Assembly: GCA_026710155.1 (NCBI GenBank)
Contig: JAPORQ010000026.1
Location: 106,165 to 151,229 of the forward strand
Source of the DNA: Paracoccaceae bacterium
GTDB taxonomy: Bacteria > Pseudomonadota > Alphaproteobacteria > Rhodobacterales > Rhodobacteraceae
Direction: 5' to 3'
DNA: 45,065 nt
The translations under genes and the position numbers were made by a program. Positions 38,476 through 45,065 of this stretch are shown piece after piece. The notes under the pieces were generated by a model. The model had not been told where the DNA came from. It was given only the letters and a program-made list of their open reading frames with translations, and did not search any database. How positions within the stretch are numbered: the stretch's first letter is position 1; every line of letters starts with the position of its first letter.

Positions 38476-38946
38476 ATGACATGTGATGCTAGAGAAATTG
38501 CGAACTGGAATATAGAATGTTCCTTAAAGGACAATAAGGAACTTACAATTATGTCTCTATTGAAGTTGGCTTATATTTCACATGGATGGTTTTTGGCCTT
38601 GCATGATCGGCCACTATTTCATAATCCAATTGAGGCATGGAAATTTGGTCCTGTTGTACCAGACATATATTTTTCGTTTAAAAAACAAGGTAAAATCCCA
38701 CGTCAAAAGATTGACACCAAGAAGAATATGATTGATGGAATGATTGATGATTTTCTAGAACAGATTTACTTTATCTATGGTTCCATGCCAGCATTCAAAC
38801 TTTCAAAACTCACTCATGTTACAGGTGGGCCTTGGGATATTACTAGAAAACTAGGTGGATTTTACACCCCAATCCCGGATGAACTGATCAAGCAGCATTA
38901 TCTTAGCAAAAAATTTCAAGCAGAACTATCAAAATATGACCACTAA
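38476..38946 (+). CDS. Panacea-domain (SocA-like, DUF4065) antitoxin
   Basis: The 156-residue protein has the Panacea layout: LTIMSLLKLAYISHGWFLAL (27-46), then RPLFHNPIEAWKFGPVVPDIY, and a C-terminal helix after FKLSKLTHVTGGPWDI. This domain neutralises many unrelated toxins in so-called Panacea toxin-antitoxin pairs and includes SocA. A GAGG ribosome-binding site precedes the ATG. It overlaps the next gene by 11 bases, which is typical of a two-gene toxin-antitoxin operon. The partner is a small membrane protein. Confidence 0.82.
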   Translation: MTCDAREIANWNIECSLKDNKELTIMSLLKLAYISHGWFLALHDRPLFHNPIEAWKFGPVVPDIYFSFKKQGKIPRQKIDTKKNMIDGMIDDFLEQIYFIYGSMPAFKLSKLTHVTGGPWDITRKLGGFYTPIPDELIKQHYLSKKFQAELSKYDH

Positions 38947-39328
38947 GGTCCCAAAATTTGATGGGCAGGAATCCGAAAGTGGTAATGCCGAAGGTTTTCC
39001 CCTAGAAGTAGATGAAAAAGATAGAAAAAACCGTCAAAGATCTGCCGGACAGAGATACTGGCTCCGTTATTTTGCTATTATTATAGCGTGCGGAGTAATG
39101 GGTGTGATGTTAATTCTCCTTCATGAGGTCGTTTGCTGGATGTTATATGAAACGAATTTTGAAAAACCGTCAGTCTATATTGTCGCTTATCTTGCACCTA
39201 TTTCATCACTGACGATTCTTGCCATAGCAATGTTGGTTTCTGCCTTTCGAGGTTATCACAAAAACGATCAGAAATCTTTACTTGATACAATTAAGGAACT
39301 TGTCAACAAAGCCGGTCAAGCGGATTGA
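38936..39328 (+). CDS. two-helix membrane protein, putative toxin partner
   Basis: The 130-residue protein has an acidic then basic N-terminal region (1-42), two hydrophobic segments (about 45-68 and 79-104) and a charged C-terminal tail (RGYHKNDQKS). No known enzyme motif is visible. It is translated from inside the end of the Panacea gene, so the two are coupled. Membrane proteins are among the known toxins neutralised by Panacea antitoxins, so a membrane-disrupting toxin is a reasonable inference. No sequence family is recognised. Confidence 0.6.
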   Translation: MTTKVPKFDGQESESGNAEGFPLEVDEKDRKNRQRSAGQRYWLRYFAIIIACGVMGVMLILLHEVVCWMLYETNFEKPSVYIVAYLAPISSLTILAIAMLVSAFRGYHKNDQKSLLDTIKELVNKAGQAD

Positions 39329-39465
39329 TTTTCTATCCCAATAGGAATCCAGCCCACGAAGTTATGTGGCGAATAAGGTAGCTACAATTTTTTTCGGTGG
39401 TTTCATTTTCAACTGCTTGGATTATATTAATCAGTTCCAGTAGAAACCAAGTAGAGGTGGTAACT

Positions 39466-40860
39466 ATGAGCAGGCCCTTTGTTGTAAAAGATATGTCCCA
39501 GGCCGAATTCGGCAGGAAGGAAATCATGATCGCCGAGACCGAAATGCCTGGTCTGATGGCATTACGCAACGAGTATAGCGATCAGAAACCACTGGAAGGG
39601 GCTCGCATAGCCGGATCACTCCACATGACAATCCAGACTGCGGTTTTGATTGAAACCCTTGTTGATCTGGGTGCAAAGGTCAGATGGGCTTCCTGCAATA
39701 TCTTTTCCACACAGGATCATGCGGCAGCAGCTATCGCCGCTCAGGACATACCAGTATTTGCGATCAAGGGTGAAACCCTATCTGAGTATTGGGATTACGC
39801 TGACATGATTTTCCATTTTGAGGAAGGTTATGCCAACATGATCCTTGATGATGGTGGAGATGCCACGCTTTACATCTTACTTGGTGCAAGAGTTGAAGAG
39901 GGAGAAGAGAGCCTGATCGAGAATCCCACCTCGGAAGAAGAAGAAGCCCTGTTTGAACGTATAGACATCAGACGAAAAACTTCTCCGGGCTGGTTTGTCA
40001 AGCAAAGGGAAATGATCAGGGGTGTGACCGAGGAAACAACCACAGGTGTCAACAGGCTGTACCAAATGCAGGAAAAGGGATTACTGCCCTTCCCAGCCAT
40101 CAACGTCAATGACAGTGTCACCAAATCCAAGTTCGACAACAAGTATGGTTGTCGGGAAAGCCTTGTTGACGGCATTCGTCGTGCTACCGATACAATGCTT
40201 GCAGGCAAGGTCGCCGTGGTATGCGGGTATGGCGATGTGGGCAAGGGGTCTGCGGCATCATTACGGGGTGCCGGTGCAAGGGTCAAGGTTACCGAGATTG
40301 ATCCGATTTGTGCCCTGCAGGCGGCAATGGACGGGTTTGAAGTGGTTACACTTCCGGACGCACTGCCAATCGCAGACATATTTATTACGGCTACCGGCAA
40401 CAAGGATGTAATTACCATTGATCATATCAGGGACATGAAGGATATGGCCATAGTCGGGAATATTGGCCATTTTGACAACGAAATCCAGATTTCCTCCCTC
40501 AGAAACCATAAATGGACCAATATCAAGGACCAGGTGGACCTGATTGAAATGCCATCAGGCAAACGAATAATCCTCCTTTCCGAGGGAAGATTGTTGAATT
40601 TGGGTAACGCCACCGGTCATCCCAGTTTTGTCATGTCGGCAAGCTTTGCCAACCAGGTTCTTGCCCAGATCGAGTTGTTGGACAATGGCCAGAATTATGA
40701 AAACAGGGTTTATACCCTACCCAAGCATTTGGATGAAAAGGTGGCCACCCTCCATCTGGAACGTTTGGGGGTAAGATTGACTTCACTCAACGATGAACAG
40801 GCAGATTATATCGGGGTTAAAAAGGAAGGACCATTCAAGGCCGAGCATTACCGGTATTAA
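39466..40860 (+). CDS. ahcY: adenosylhomocysteinase
   Basis: AhcY splits S-adenosylhomocysteine into adenosine and homocysteine, removing the inhibitor of methyltransferases. The 464-residue protein has [46 protein letters not shown] and the NAD-binding GYGDVGKG at 254-261, and ends PFKAEHYRY. The insert following YILLG is as in the longer proteobacterial form. The frame opens at 39397, but the family start is the ATG at 39466 after GAGGTGG. Confidence 0.97.
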   Translation: MSRPFVVKDMSQAEFGRKEIMIAETEMPGLMALRNEYSDQKPLEGARIAGSLHMTIQTAVLIETLVDLGAKVRWASCNIFSTQDHAAAAIAAQDIPVFAIKGETLSEYWDYADMIFHFEEGYANMILDDGGDATLYILLGARVEEGEESLIENPTSEEEEALFERIDIRRKTSPGWFVKQREMIRGVTEETTTGVNRLYQMQEKGLLPFPAINVNDSVTKSKFDNKYGCRESLVDGIRRATDTMLAGKVAVVCGYGDVGKGSAASLRGAGARVKVTEIDPICALQAAMDGFEVVTLPDALPIADIFITATGNKDVITIDHIRDMKDMAIVGNIGHFDNEIQISSLRNHKWTNIKDQVDLIEMPSGKRIILLSEGRLLNLGNATGHPSFVMSASFANQVLAQIELLDNGQNYENRVYTLPKHLDEKVATLHLERLGVRLTSLNDEQADYIGVKKEGPFKAEHYRY

Positions 40861-40891
40861 TATCGGGGTGTGTGATTCTGAACAAAAGTGC

Positions 40892-41599
40892 ATGAACGAC
40901 TTCAACACGACTTTCAGGGAGAAATTACAAACCCGTTTTGCTGAGGCTGGCGATTCTGATACGGCCAGATATCAACAATCCTACATGAAAACCGACATGC
41001 CCTTTTGGGGAGTGAAAACACCCCAAACAAGGAAAATTGTCTCATTCCTGATCAAGGAGTCCCCAATAGAATCCCCAGAAGAATGGGTAGGTCTGATGGA
41101 TTTCATTTGGACCAATGCTTCAAGGAGAGAAGAATGGTATGCTTCGATTGAATTGCTCAATCATGCAAAATTCAGGAAATGGATTCTTTCCGAACATGTG
41201 GAATTCGTTGAAAAGATGGTTGTCGACGGTGCTTGGTGGGAAATCGTTGATCCGATTGCTACCCATGGCGTACACCAGATGCTGATCAATCAACCGCTGG
41301 AAACATCCGCAATATTGAGAGATTGGGCACAATCAACGAACATATGGAAAAGAAGAACGGCCATATTGACCCAACTCCTCAGCAAGGAGAAAATGGATTG
41401 GAACATGCAGTTGGAAATCATGGGGCATTCCTTGGCTGAGAAGGAATTCTTTCTACAAAAGGCCATAGGTTGGGTATTGAGGCAATATTCACGGACAAAT
41501 CCTCAACGGGTGGAGGATTACGTATCTCAAAATGAACAACGCCTTTCACCACTTGCGAAAAGGGAAGGTATGAAGTGGATACTGAAAAATAGACCTTGA
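40892..41599 (+). CDS. DNA alkylation repair protein (AlkD-like)
   Basis: The 235-residue protein is a HEAT-repeat alkylpurine glycosylase relative. Motifs are YMKTDMPFWGVKTPQTRKI, SRREEWYASIELL, VVDGAWWEIVDPIATH and FFLQKAIGWVLRQYS with the family arginine. It would recognise and remove alkylated bases. The frame extends upstream into ahcY, but the ATG at 40892 gives the natural N-terminus (MNDFNTTFREKLQ). It lies 31 bases after ahcY. Confidence 0.88.
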   Translation: MNDFNTTFREKLQTRFAEAGDSDTARYQQSYMKTDMPFWGVKTPQTRKIVSFLIKESPIESPEEWVGLMDFIWTNASRREEWYASIELLNHAKFRKWILSEHVEFVEKMVVDGAWWEIVDPIATHGVHQMLINQPLETSAILRDWAQSTNIWKRRTAILTQLLSKEKMDWNMQLEIMGHSLAEKEFFLQKAIGWVLRQYSRTNPQRVEDYVSQNEQRLSPLAKREGMKWILKNRP

Positions 41600-41604
41600 G
41601 GATT

Positions 41605-42021
41605 TTATTCGATCCCACCCATCCTGCAGATTTCCTCCCACTCATCCTTGGTAACAGGTTGAACCGATAGTCGCGTGTTATTGACCAGTACCATATCGGC
41701 CAATTTGGGATTATTCTTGCAATCCTGAAGGGTAATCGGCTTGGGAAAGGATTGAACGGCCTTCACATCAACACATTCCCACCTTTCATCATCGGTGGTG
41801 CTGTCGGGGTGAGCCAGGGCAACGACTTCAACAATTCCCACGATTTCCTTTGTTGTTTGGGAATGATAGAAAAATCCCAGATCACCCAACTGCATGTTTC
41901 GCATGTTGTTTCTGGCCTGATAATTTCGAATCCCATCCCATTCCTCGCCAATGTCCCCCTTGGCAAGTTGTTCTTCCCAACTCCAGGTAGAAGGTTCTGA
42001 TTTAAATAACCAATATGCCAT
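41605..42021 (-). CDS. EVE-domain protein
   Basis: The 138-residue protein starts MAYWLFKSEPSTWSWEEQ, the usual beginning of single-domain EVE proteins, and continues EWDGIRNYQARNNMR and LGFFYHSQ. EVE is a PUA-like fold that binds modified bases in nucleic acids; in single-domain proteins the cellular role is unsettled. The start at 42021 is preceded by GAGGAG at good spacing, so the 18-codon upstream extension of the frame is rejected. It is tail to tail with the alkylation-repair gene and follows tsaD by 75 bases. Confidence 0.9.
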   Translation of the reverse strand: MAYWLFKSEPSTWSWEEQLAKGDIGEEWDGIRNYQARNNMRNMQLGDLGFFYHSQTTKEIVGIVEVVALAHPDSTTDDERWECVDVKAVQSFPKPITLQDCKNNPKLADMVLVNNTRLSVQPVTKDEWEEICRMGGIE

Positions 42022-42096
42022 CCAATACTCCTCAATCTTGTTAAAATTCCAATAACTCACACTATCAAATTCCAATGATGGTGAAAATGTCCCTTT

Positions 42097-43197
42097 CTAC
42101 GATTTTGTTCCCCTTTTGCCTCCTCCAAGTATTGGTGAACTTGAAGTATCCAAGGGCCATCTGGAACGTGCCTCCAGATCAAACCCATCAAAGTTGCCAG
42201 TCCTGAATTTTTCAACCCCCACCCAGGCAATCATAGCTCCGTTATCGGTACAGTATTCCAATGGTGGGGCATAGAACTTTATTTCGTTGGCCCTGCAAAC
42301 ATGCTCGACATCTTTTCTGATCATCTGGTTTGCAGCGACACCACCGGAAATGGCAAACAGAGTGGGTTTCTGCCCGACAGTTTCTTCAAAAATCTTCAGG
42401 GCAACCTGAGACTTTTGGCTCAAAGACTCACTCACTGCCTTTTGGAAACTGGCACACAGGTCGGCGATTCGAGTTTCAGATATTGTTCCTTCTTCAGATA
42501 TTATCTTTTCCTTTTCCCTCAGAAGGGAAGTCTTCAATCCAGAGAAAGATAAATTGCATCCCTGTCGGTTTTTTAGGGGTCTGGGAAAGGCATATTTCGT
42601 AGGATTGCCAGATATTGCCACCATTTCAATAACGGGTCCTCCAGGTTGTGACAAACCCAGTTGTCGAGCGGTTTTATCAAATGCCTCACCAGGTGCATCG
42701 TCAATGGTACCGCCCAGTCGAATGAAATCATCAGGACCCAGGACCGCCAGGAATTGACAGTGACCTCCAGATACCAGCAAGCAAAGAAATGGGAAATCAA
42801 CATGATGGGCTAGTCGGACTGTCAGTGCATGGGCTGCAAGATGGTTTACACCAACCATAGGCAGCCCGCTTCCGGCAGCCAGACCCTTGGCAAAAGAGAC
42901 ACCCGAAATTACCCCTCCGATGAGGCCAGGACCTGCGGTCACGGCTATGCAATCAAGATCCGACAAATTTAGCTGAGCAGAATTCAGCGCTTCAATCGTA
43001 CACCTGTCAAGTCTGTCTGAATGTGCTCTGGCAGCAATTTCCGGTACTATACCTCCATATTGCTCATGAAGAGTACCCTGGTTTTGAACCACCATTGAGA
43101 GTACTTCAGGATTTTTCCCCTGAGTATGGCTAACAATTGCAGCAGAGGTGTCATCACAACTACTTTCAATGCCAAGAACCTTGATACTGGAACACAT
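42097..43197 (-). CDS. tsaD: t6A threonylcarbamoyltransferase TsaD
   Basis: TsaD transfers the threonylcarbamoyl group to tRNA A37, with TsaB and TsaE. The 366-residue ASKHA-fold protein has GIESSCDDTSAAI, GGIVPEIAARAH, AGPGLIGG, LLVSGGHCQF, SFSGLKTS, AISGGVAANQ and TDNGAMIAW. The metal histidines are in NHLAAHA; most relatives I recall have glutamate at the first alanine, but both histidines remain. Length is normal. Confidence 0.96.
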   Translation of the reverse strand: MCSSIKVLGIESSCDDTSAAIVSHTQGKNPEVLSMVVQNQGTLHEQYGGIVPEIAARAHSDRLDRCTIEALNSAQLNLSDLDCIAVTAGPGLIGGVISGVSFAKGLAAGSGLPMVGVNHLAAHALTVRLAHHVDFPFLCLLVSGGHCQFLAVLGPDDFIRLGGTIDDAPGEAFDKTARQLGLSQPGGPVIEMVAISGNPTKYAFPRPLKNRQGCNLSFSGLKTSLLREKEKIISEEGTISETRIADLCASFQKAVSESLSQKSQVALKIFEETVGQKPTLFAISGGVAANQMIRKDVEHVCRANEIKFYAPPLEYCTDNGAMIAWVGVEKFRTGNFDGFDLEARSRWPLDTSSSPILGGGKRGTKS

Positions 43198-43371
43198 AAT
43201 CCACTTAACGCCGGTTAAATTTTCTTGATTAAAATTATAGGGAAAAACCTATATTTTTCTCAATAATAAAGAGTGAAGAAACCAAACCAGATTAAAGCCA
43301 AGCTGGAATTGAATTAAGGTGGGGGATATGGTATTTTCCATTGTATTTGAATTTAAGGTATAATCCGGTAA

Positions 43372-43463
43372 TTGATTGCTTCAATCAAATCGTCATTTCC
43401 AATACTGTTGTTATTCCGTAGATACGGAATTTAATGTACTAAATTCCATTTTGAATAATGGAA
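43372..43463. promoter_or_regulatory. three inverted repeats before the AlbA-type gene
   Basis: Three perfect inverted repeats lie in 92 bases: TTGATTG/CAATCAA with a 3-base spacer (43372-43388), ATTCCGTA/TACGGAAT with a 2-base spacer (43413-43430), and TTCCATT/AATGGAA with a 6-base spacer (43444-43463), the last overlapping the ATG at 43458. The second and third share the form TTCC-N-GGAA, as in repeated sites for one regulator. A TATAAT box is at 43359-43364. Confidence 0.55.
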
Positions 43464-44969
43464 ACTGAAAATAGCTACAAGCGATCCAATATAATTATGG
43501 ACAGAGAATATTTTAAAGACCTGGTATTGGAGTTGTGCAAGCAACCCGAGTCTGAATGGTTAGAATTCAAACAAAATTGGAATGAACCTGAAAAAATTGG
43601 TGAGTTAATTTCTGGCATATCAAATAGTGCTTTTTTGGAGGGGAAAAATTACGGGTATGTAGTTTGGGGTATAGAGGATAATTCCCAAAAACTTGTTGGG
43701 ACAAAATTCAATCCTTCTAGTGAAAAAGGAAAAGGAAATGAGGATCTTATTCCGTGGTTAAAAAGAAATATATCTCCAAGCTTGGATTTTGAATTTTTTA
43801 AATATGAAATTGAAAAAAAACAAATTGTTTTGCTTAGAATTCCGGTTGCCGAATTTAGCCCCACCCAATTTAAAGAACTAAGGTGGATACGGATAGGGTC
43901 ATATCAAAAAAAACTTAATGATTTCCAAGATATAGAAGCAAAAATTTGGAAATCTTTTGACACAAAGCCATTTGAAGAACGATTTGCCATTAAAGGGCTT
44001 GACGGGAATGAAGTAGAAAACCTGATAGATATTGATGCATATTTTAATGGATTAGGCAATTCCAAATTAGAAAATCTTGATTCAAATTTGAACCGATTAG
44101 AAGCCGATGGTTTGATAAAGAAGGATGATGCTTCCAGATGGAATATAACCAATATGGGATTTATTTTACTTGCTAAGGATATCAGCAAGATTGGTAATCT
44201 GGAAGGAAAAACCATTCGTTTGATACAATACAATGGGAAGGGTCGAACTGAGAGAATCAAAGAACATCAGGAAAAAAGAGGATACGTACTTGGTACTTCC
44301 GAAATAATTAATCTGATAAATAATATGGTTCCTGACAGAGAAGAAATTAATGGAGGAAAAAGCCGTTTGGAACCAAAATTTCCAGAGCTTCCAGTTAGGG
44401 AATTGATTGTAAACGCACTTGTCCATCAAGATTTTTCTGATAACACGAGAAGAATTCGTATTGAAATCTTTGAGGATCGTATGGAAATTACCAATCCTGG
44501 CAAGCCTTTGATAAATATTGATAGATTTCTTGATGAACCACCCCAATCCCGAAACCCTAAAATAACGAGATTTATGCATAGGGTAGGATTAAGTGAAGAT
44601 CTGGGAAGTGGTGTTGATAAAGTAGTAAAAATCTCCGAGAATAAATTGTTACCTCCTCCGCTTTGGGAATTATATAGAGGATCAGTTCGGGTGACACTAT
44701 TTTCATCGACTGATTATAGACTCATCAGCAAACAAGATCGGTTACGGGGATGTTATTTACATTCTTGTCTCAAGTACACTGAAAAAGAACCCATGACCAA
44801 TTCCTCATTAAGGGAACGGTTTGGTCTGAAAAAAGAAAAAAGTTATCAAATTTCCAGATTAATTTCGGAAGCATTAGATGATGGACTTATCAAACCATTT
44901 GGACCTGGCAAGAGGAGACGAGATGCAAAATATCTCCCTTGGTGGGCTCAAAACCAGTTTACAAATTAA
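43458..44969 (+). CDS. Schlafen/AlbA-type ATP-binding regulator
   Basis: The 503-residue protein starts with an AlbA_2 (Schlafen AAA_4) domain: SEWLEFKQNW at 32-41, GISNSAFLEGKNYGYVVWGIED, and ELRWIRIGSYQKKL. A winged-helix-like stretch lies around 200-240. The HATPase_c_4 domain follows at about 310-400: LPVRELIVNALVHQDF, RMEITNPG and LGSGVDKVV. The C-terminus looks like another HTH. Such proteins are usually called ATP-dependent DNA helicase-like regulators; some sit in defence loci. No clear ribosome-binding site precedes the ATG at 43458; the ATG at 43497 (MDREYFKDLV) is an alternative that would leave the nearby inverted repeats outside the coding region. Confidence 0.82.
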   Translation: METENSYKRSNIIMDREYFKDLVLELCKQPESEWLEFKQNWNEPEKIGELISGISNSAFLEGKNYGYVVWGIEDNSQKLVGTKFNPSSEKGKGNEDLIPWLKRNISPSLDFEFFKYEIEKKQIVLLRIPVAEFSPTQFKELRWIRIGSYQKKLNDFQDIEAKIWKSFDTKPFEERFAIKGLDGNEVENLIDIDAYFNGLGNSKLENLDSNLNRLEADGLIKKDDASRWNITNMGFILLAKDISKIGNLEGKTIRLIQYNGKGRTERIKEHQEKRGYVLGTSEIINLINNMVPDREEINGGKSRLEPKFPELPVRELIVNALVHQDFSDNTRRIRIEIFEDRMEITNPGKPLINIDRFLDEPPQSRNPKITRFMHRVGLSEDLGSGVDKVVKISENKLLPPPLWELYRGSVRVTLFSSTDYRLISKQDRLRGCYLHSCLKYTEKEPMTNSSLRERFGLKKEKSYQISRLISEALDDGLIKPFGPGKRRRDAKYLPWWAQNQFTN

Positions 44970-45000
44970 TCAGTATCGCAAAAGACACTTTATAATGAAT

Positions 45001-45029
45001 TAGGAGTAAATGTTTTTATATGACTCCTA
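45001..45029. repeat. weak stem-loop after the AlbA-type gene
   Basis: TAGGAGT and ACTCCTA pair across a 15-base AT-rich loop, 32 bases after the stop codon. No clear T-run follows, so a terminator is possible but not established. Confidence 0.3.
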
Positions 45030-45065
45030 TTTGCACATTGGAGCCCTTTGCCGCCTGGCGATTGC

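Noticed and set aside
39329-39465. SAH or SAM riboswitch upstream of ahcY
   Set aside because: I could not find the conserved core of any such riboswitch in the 137 bases before the ATG.

Overview
This window is chromosomal DNA from a bacterium of moderate to low GC, most likely an alphaproteobacterium or a close relative. The main reason is the order tsaE-amgK-murU-addB-addA-trxA beside folC and accD, with ahcY nearby, a layout I associate with alphaproteobacteria. AddB also looks like the alphaproteobacterial type rather than the iron-sulfur type of Firmicutes. No rRNA, tRNA or CRISPR array was seen.

Layout. (1) 1-881: the start of a minus-strand protein with an HsdR-N-like fold, cut by the window edge. 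(2) 1086-7243: a tightly packed histidine operon, hisG-(30-codon ORF)-hisN-hisCB-hisH-hisA-hisF-hisIE. Most junctions overlap by a few bases. The HisC aminotransferase and the HisB dehydratase are one polypeptide, the phosphatase is the inositol-monophosphatase type, and hisD is absent. The proteins look enteric-like, which suggests a rebuilt, possibly acquired, operon. (3) 7451-11180: a decayed zone holding a frameshifted DUF1778 antitoxin, an intact tyrosine recombinase, a perfect 36-bp palindrome, an AAA/DUF4143 ATPase with a large internal deletion, an ImmA/IrrE protein with two in-frame stops, a possible PIN fragment and a piece of IS66-type transposase. (4) 11225-22711: an AT-rich defence island with a complete single-strand phosphorothioation system: sspA (cysteine desulfurase) divergent from sspB (DUF4007), sspC (large P-loop ATPase) and sspD (PP-loop), with sspE (DUF262/DUF1524) converging on sspD. 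An 802-residue GHKL-type ATPase lies directly downstream of sspA on the same strand and is a candidate extra component. (5) 22773-37217: core metabolism and repair: ilvD, a glycerophosphodiester phosphodiesterase, accD, folC, a 70-residue unknown gene with a consensus promoter, trxA, addA, addB, murU, amgK and tsaE. (6) 37291-45065: a glutathionyl-hydroquinone reductase, a Panacea-domain antitoxin with a two-helix membrane partner, ahcY, a DNA alkylation repair protein, an EVE-domain protein, tsaD, and a Schlafen/AlbA-type ATP-binding protein preceded by several inverted repeats.

How the parts work together. HisG, IE, A, H/F, B, C and N cover histidine synthesis except the final HisD oxidation, which must be encoded elsewhere. 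SspA-D are expected to put sulfur into the DNA backbone; SspE would use that mark to attack unmodified invading DNA. AmgK and MurU recycle cell-wall sugars, AddAB repairs double-strand breaks, and TsaE and TsaD are two parts of the t6A tRNA-modification machinery. The most interesting points are the GHKL ATPase next to sspA, the HisC-HisB fusion, the Panacea/membrane-protein pair, and the small gene with the near-perfect promoter.
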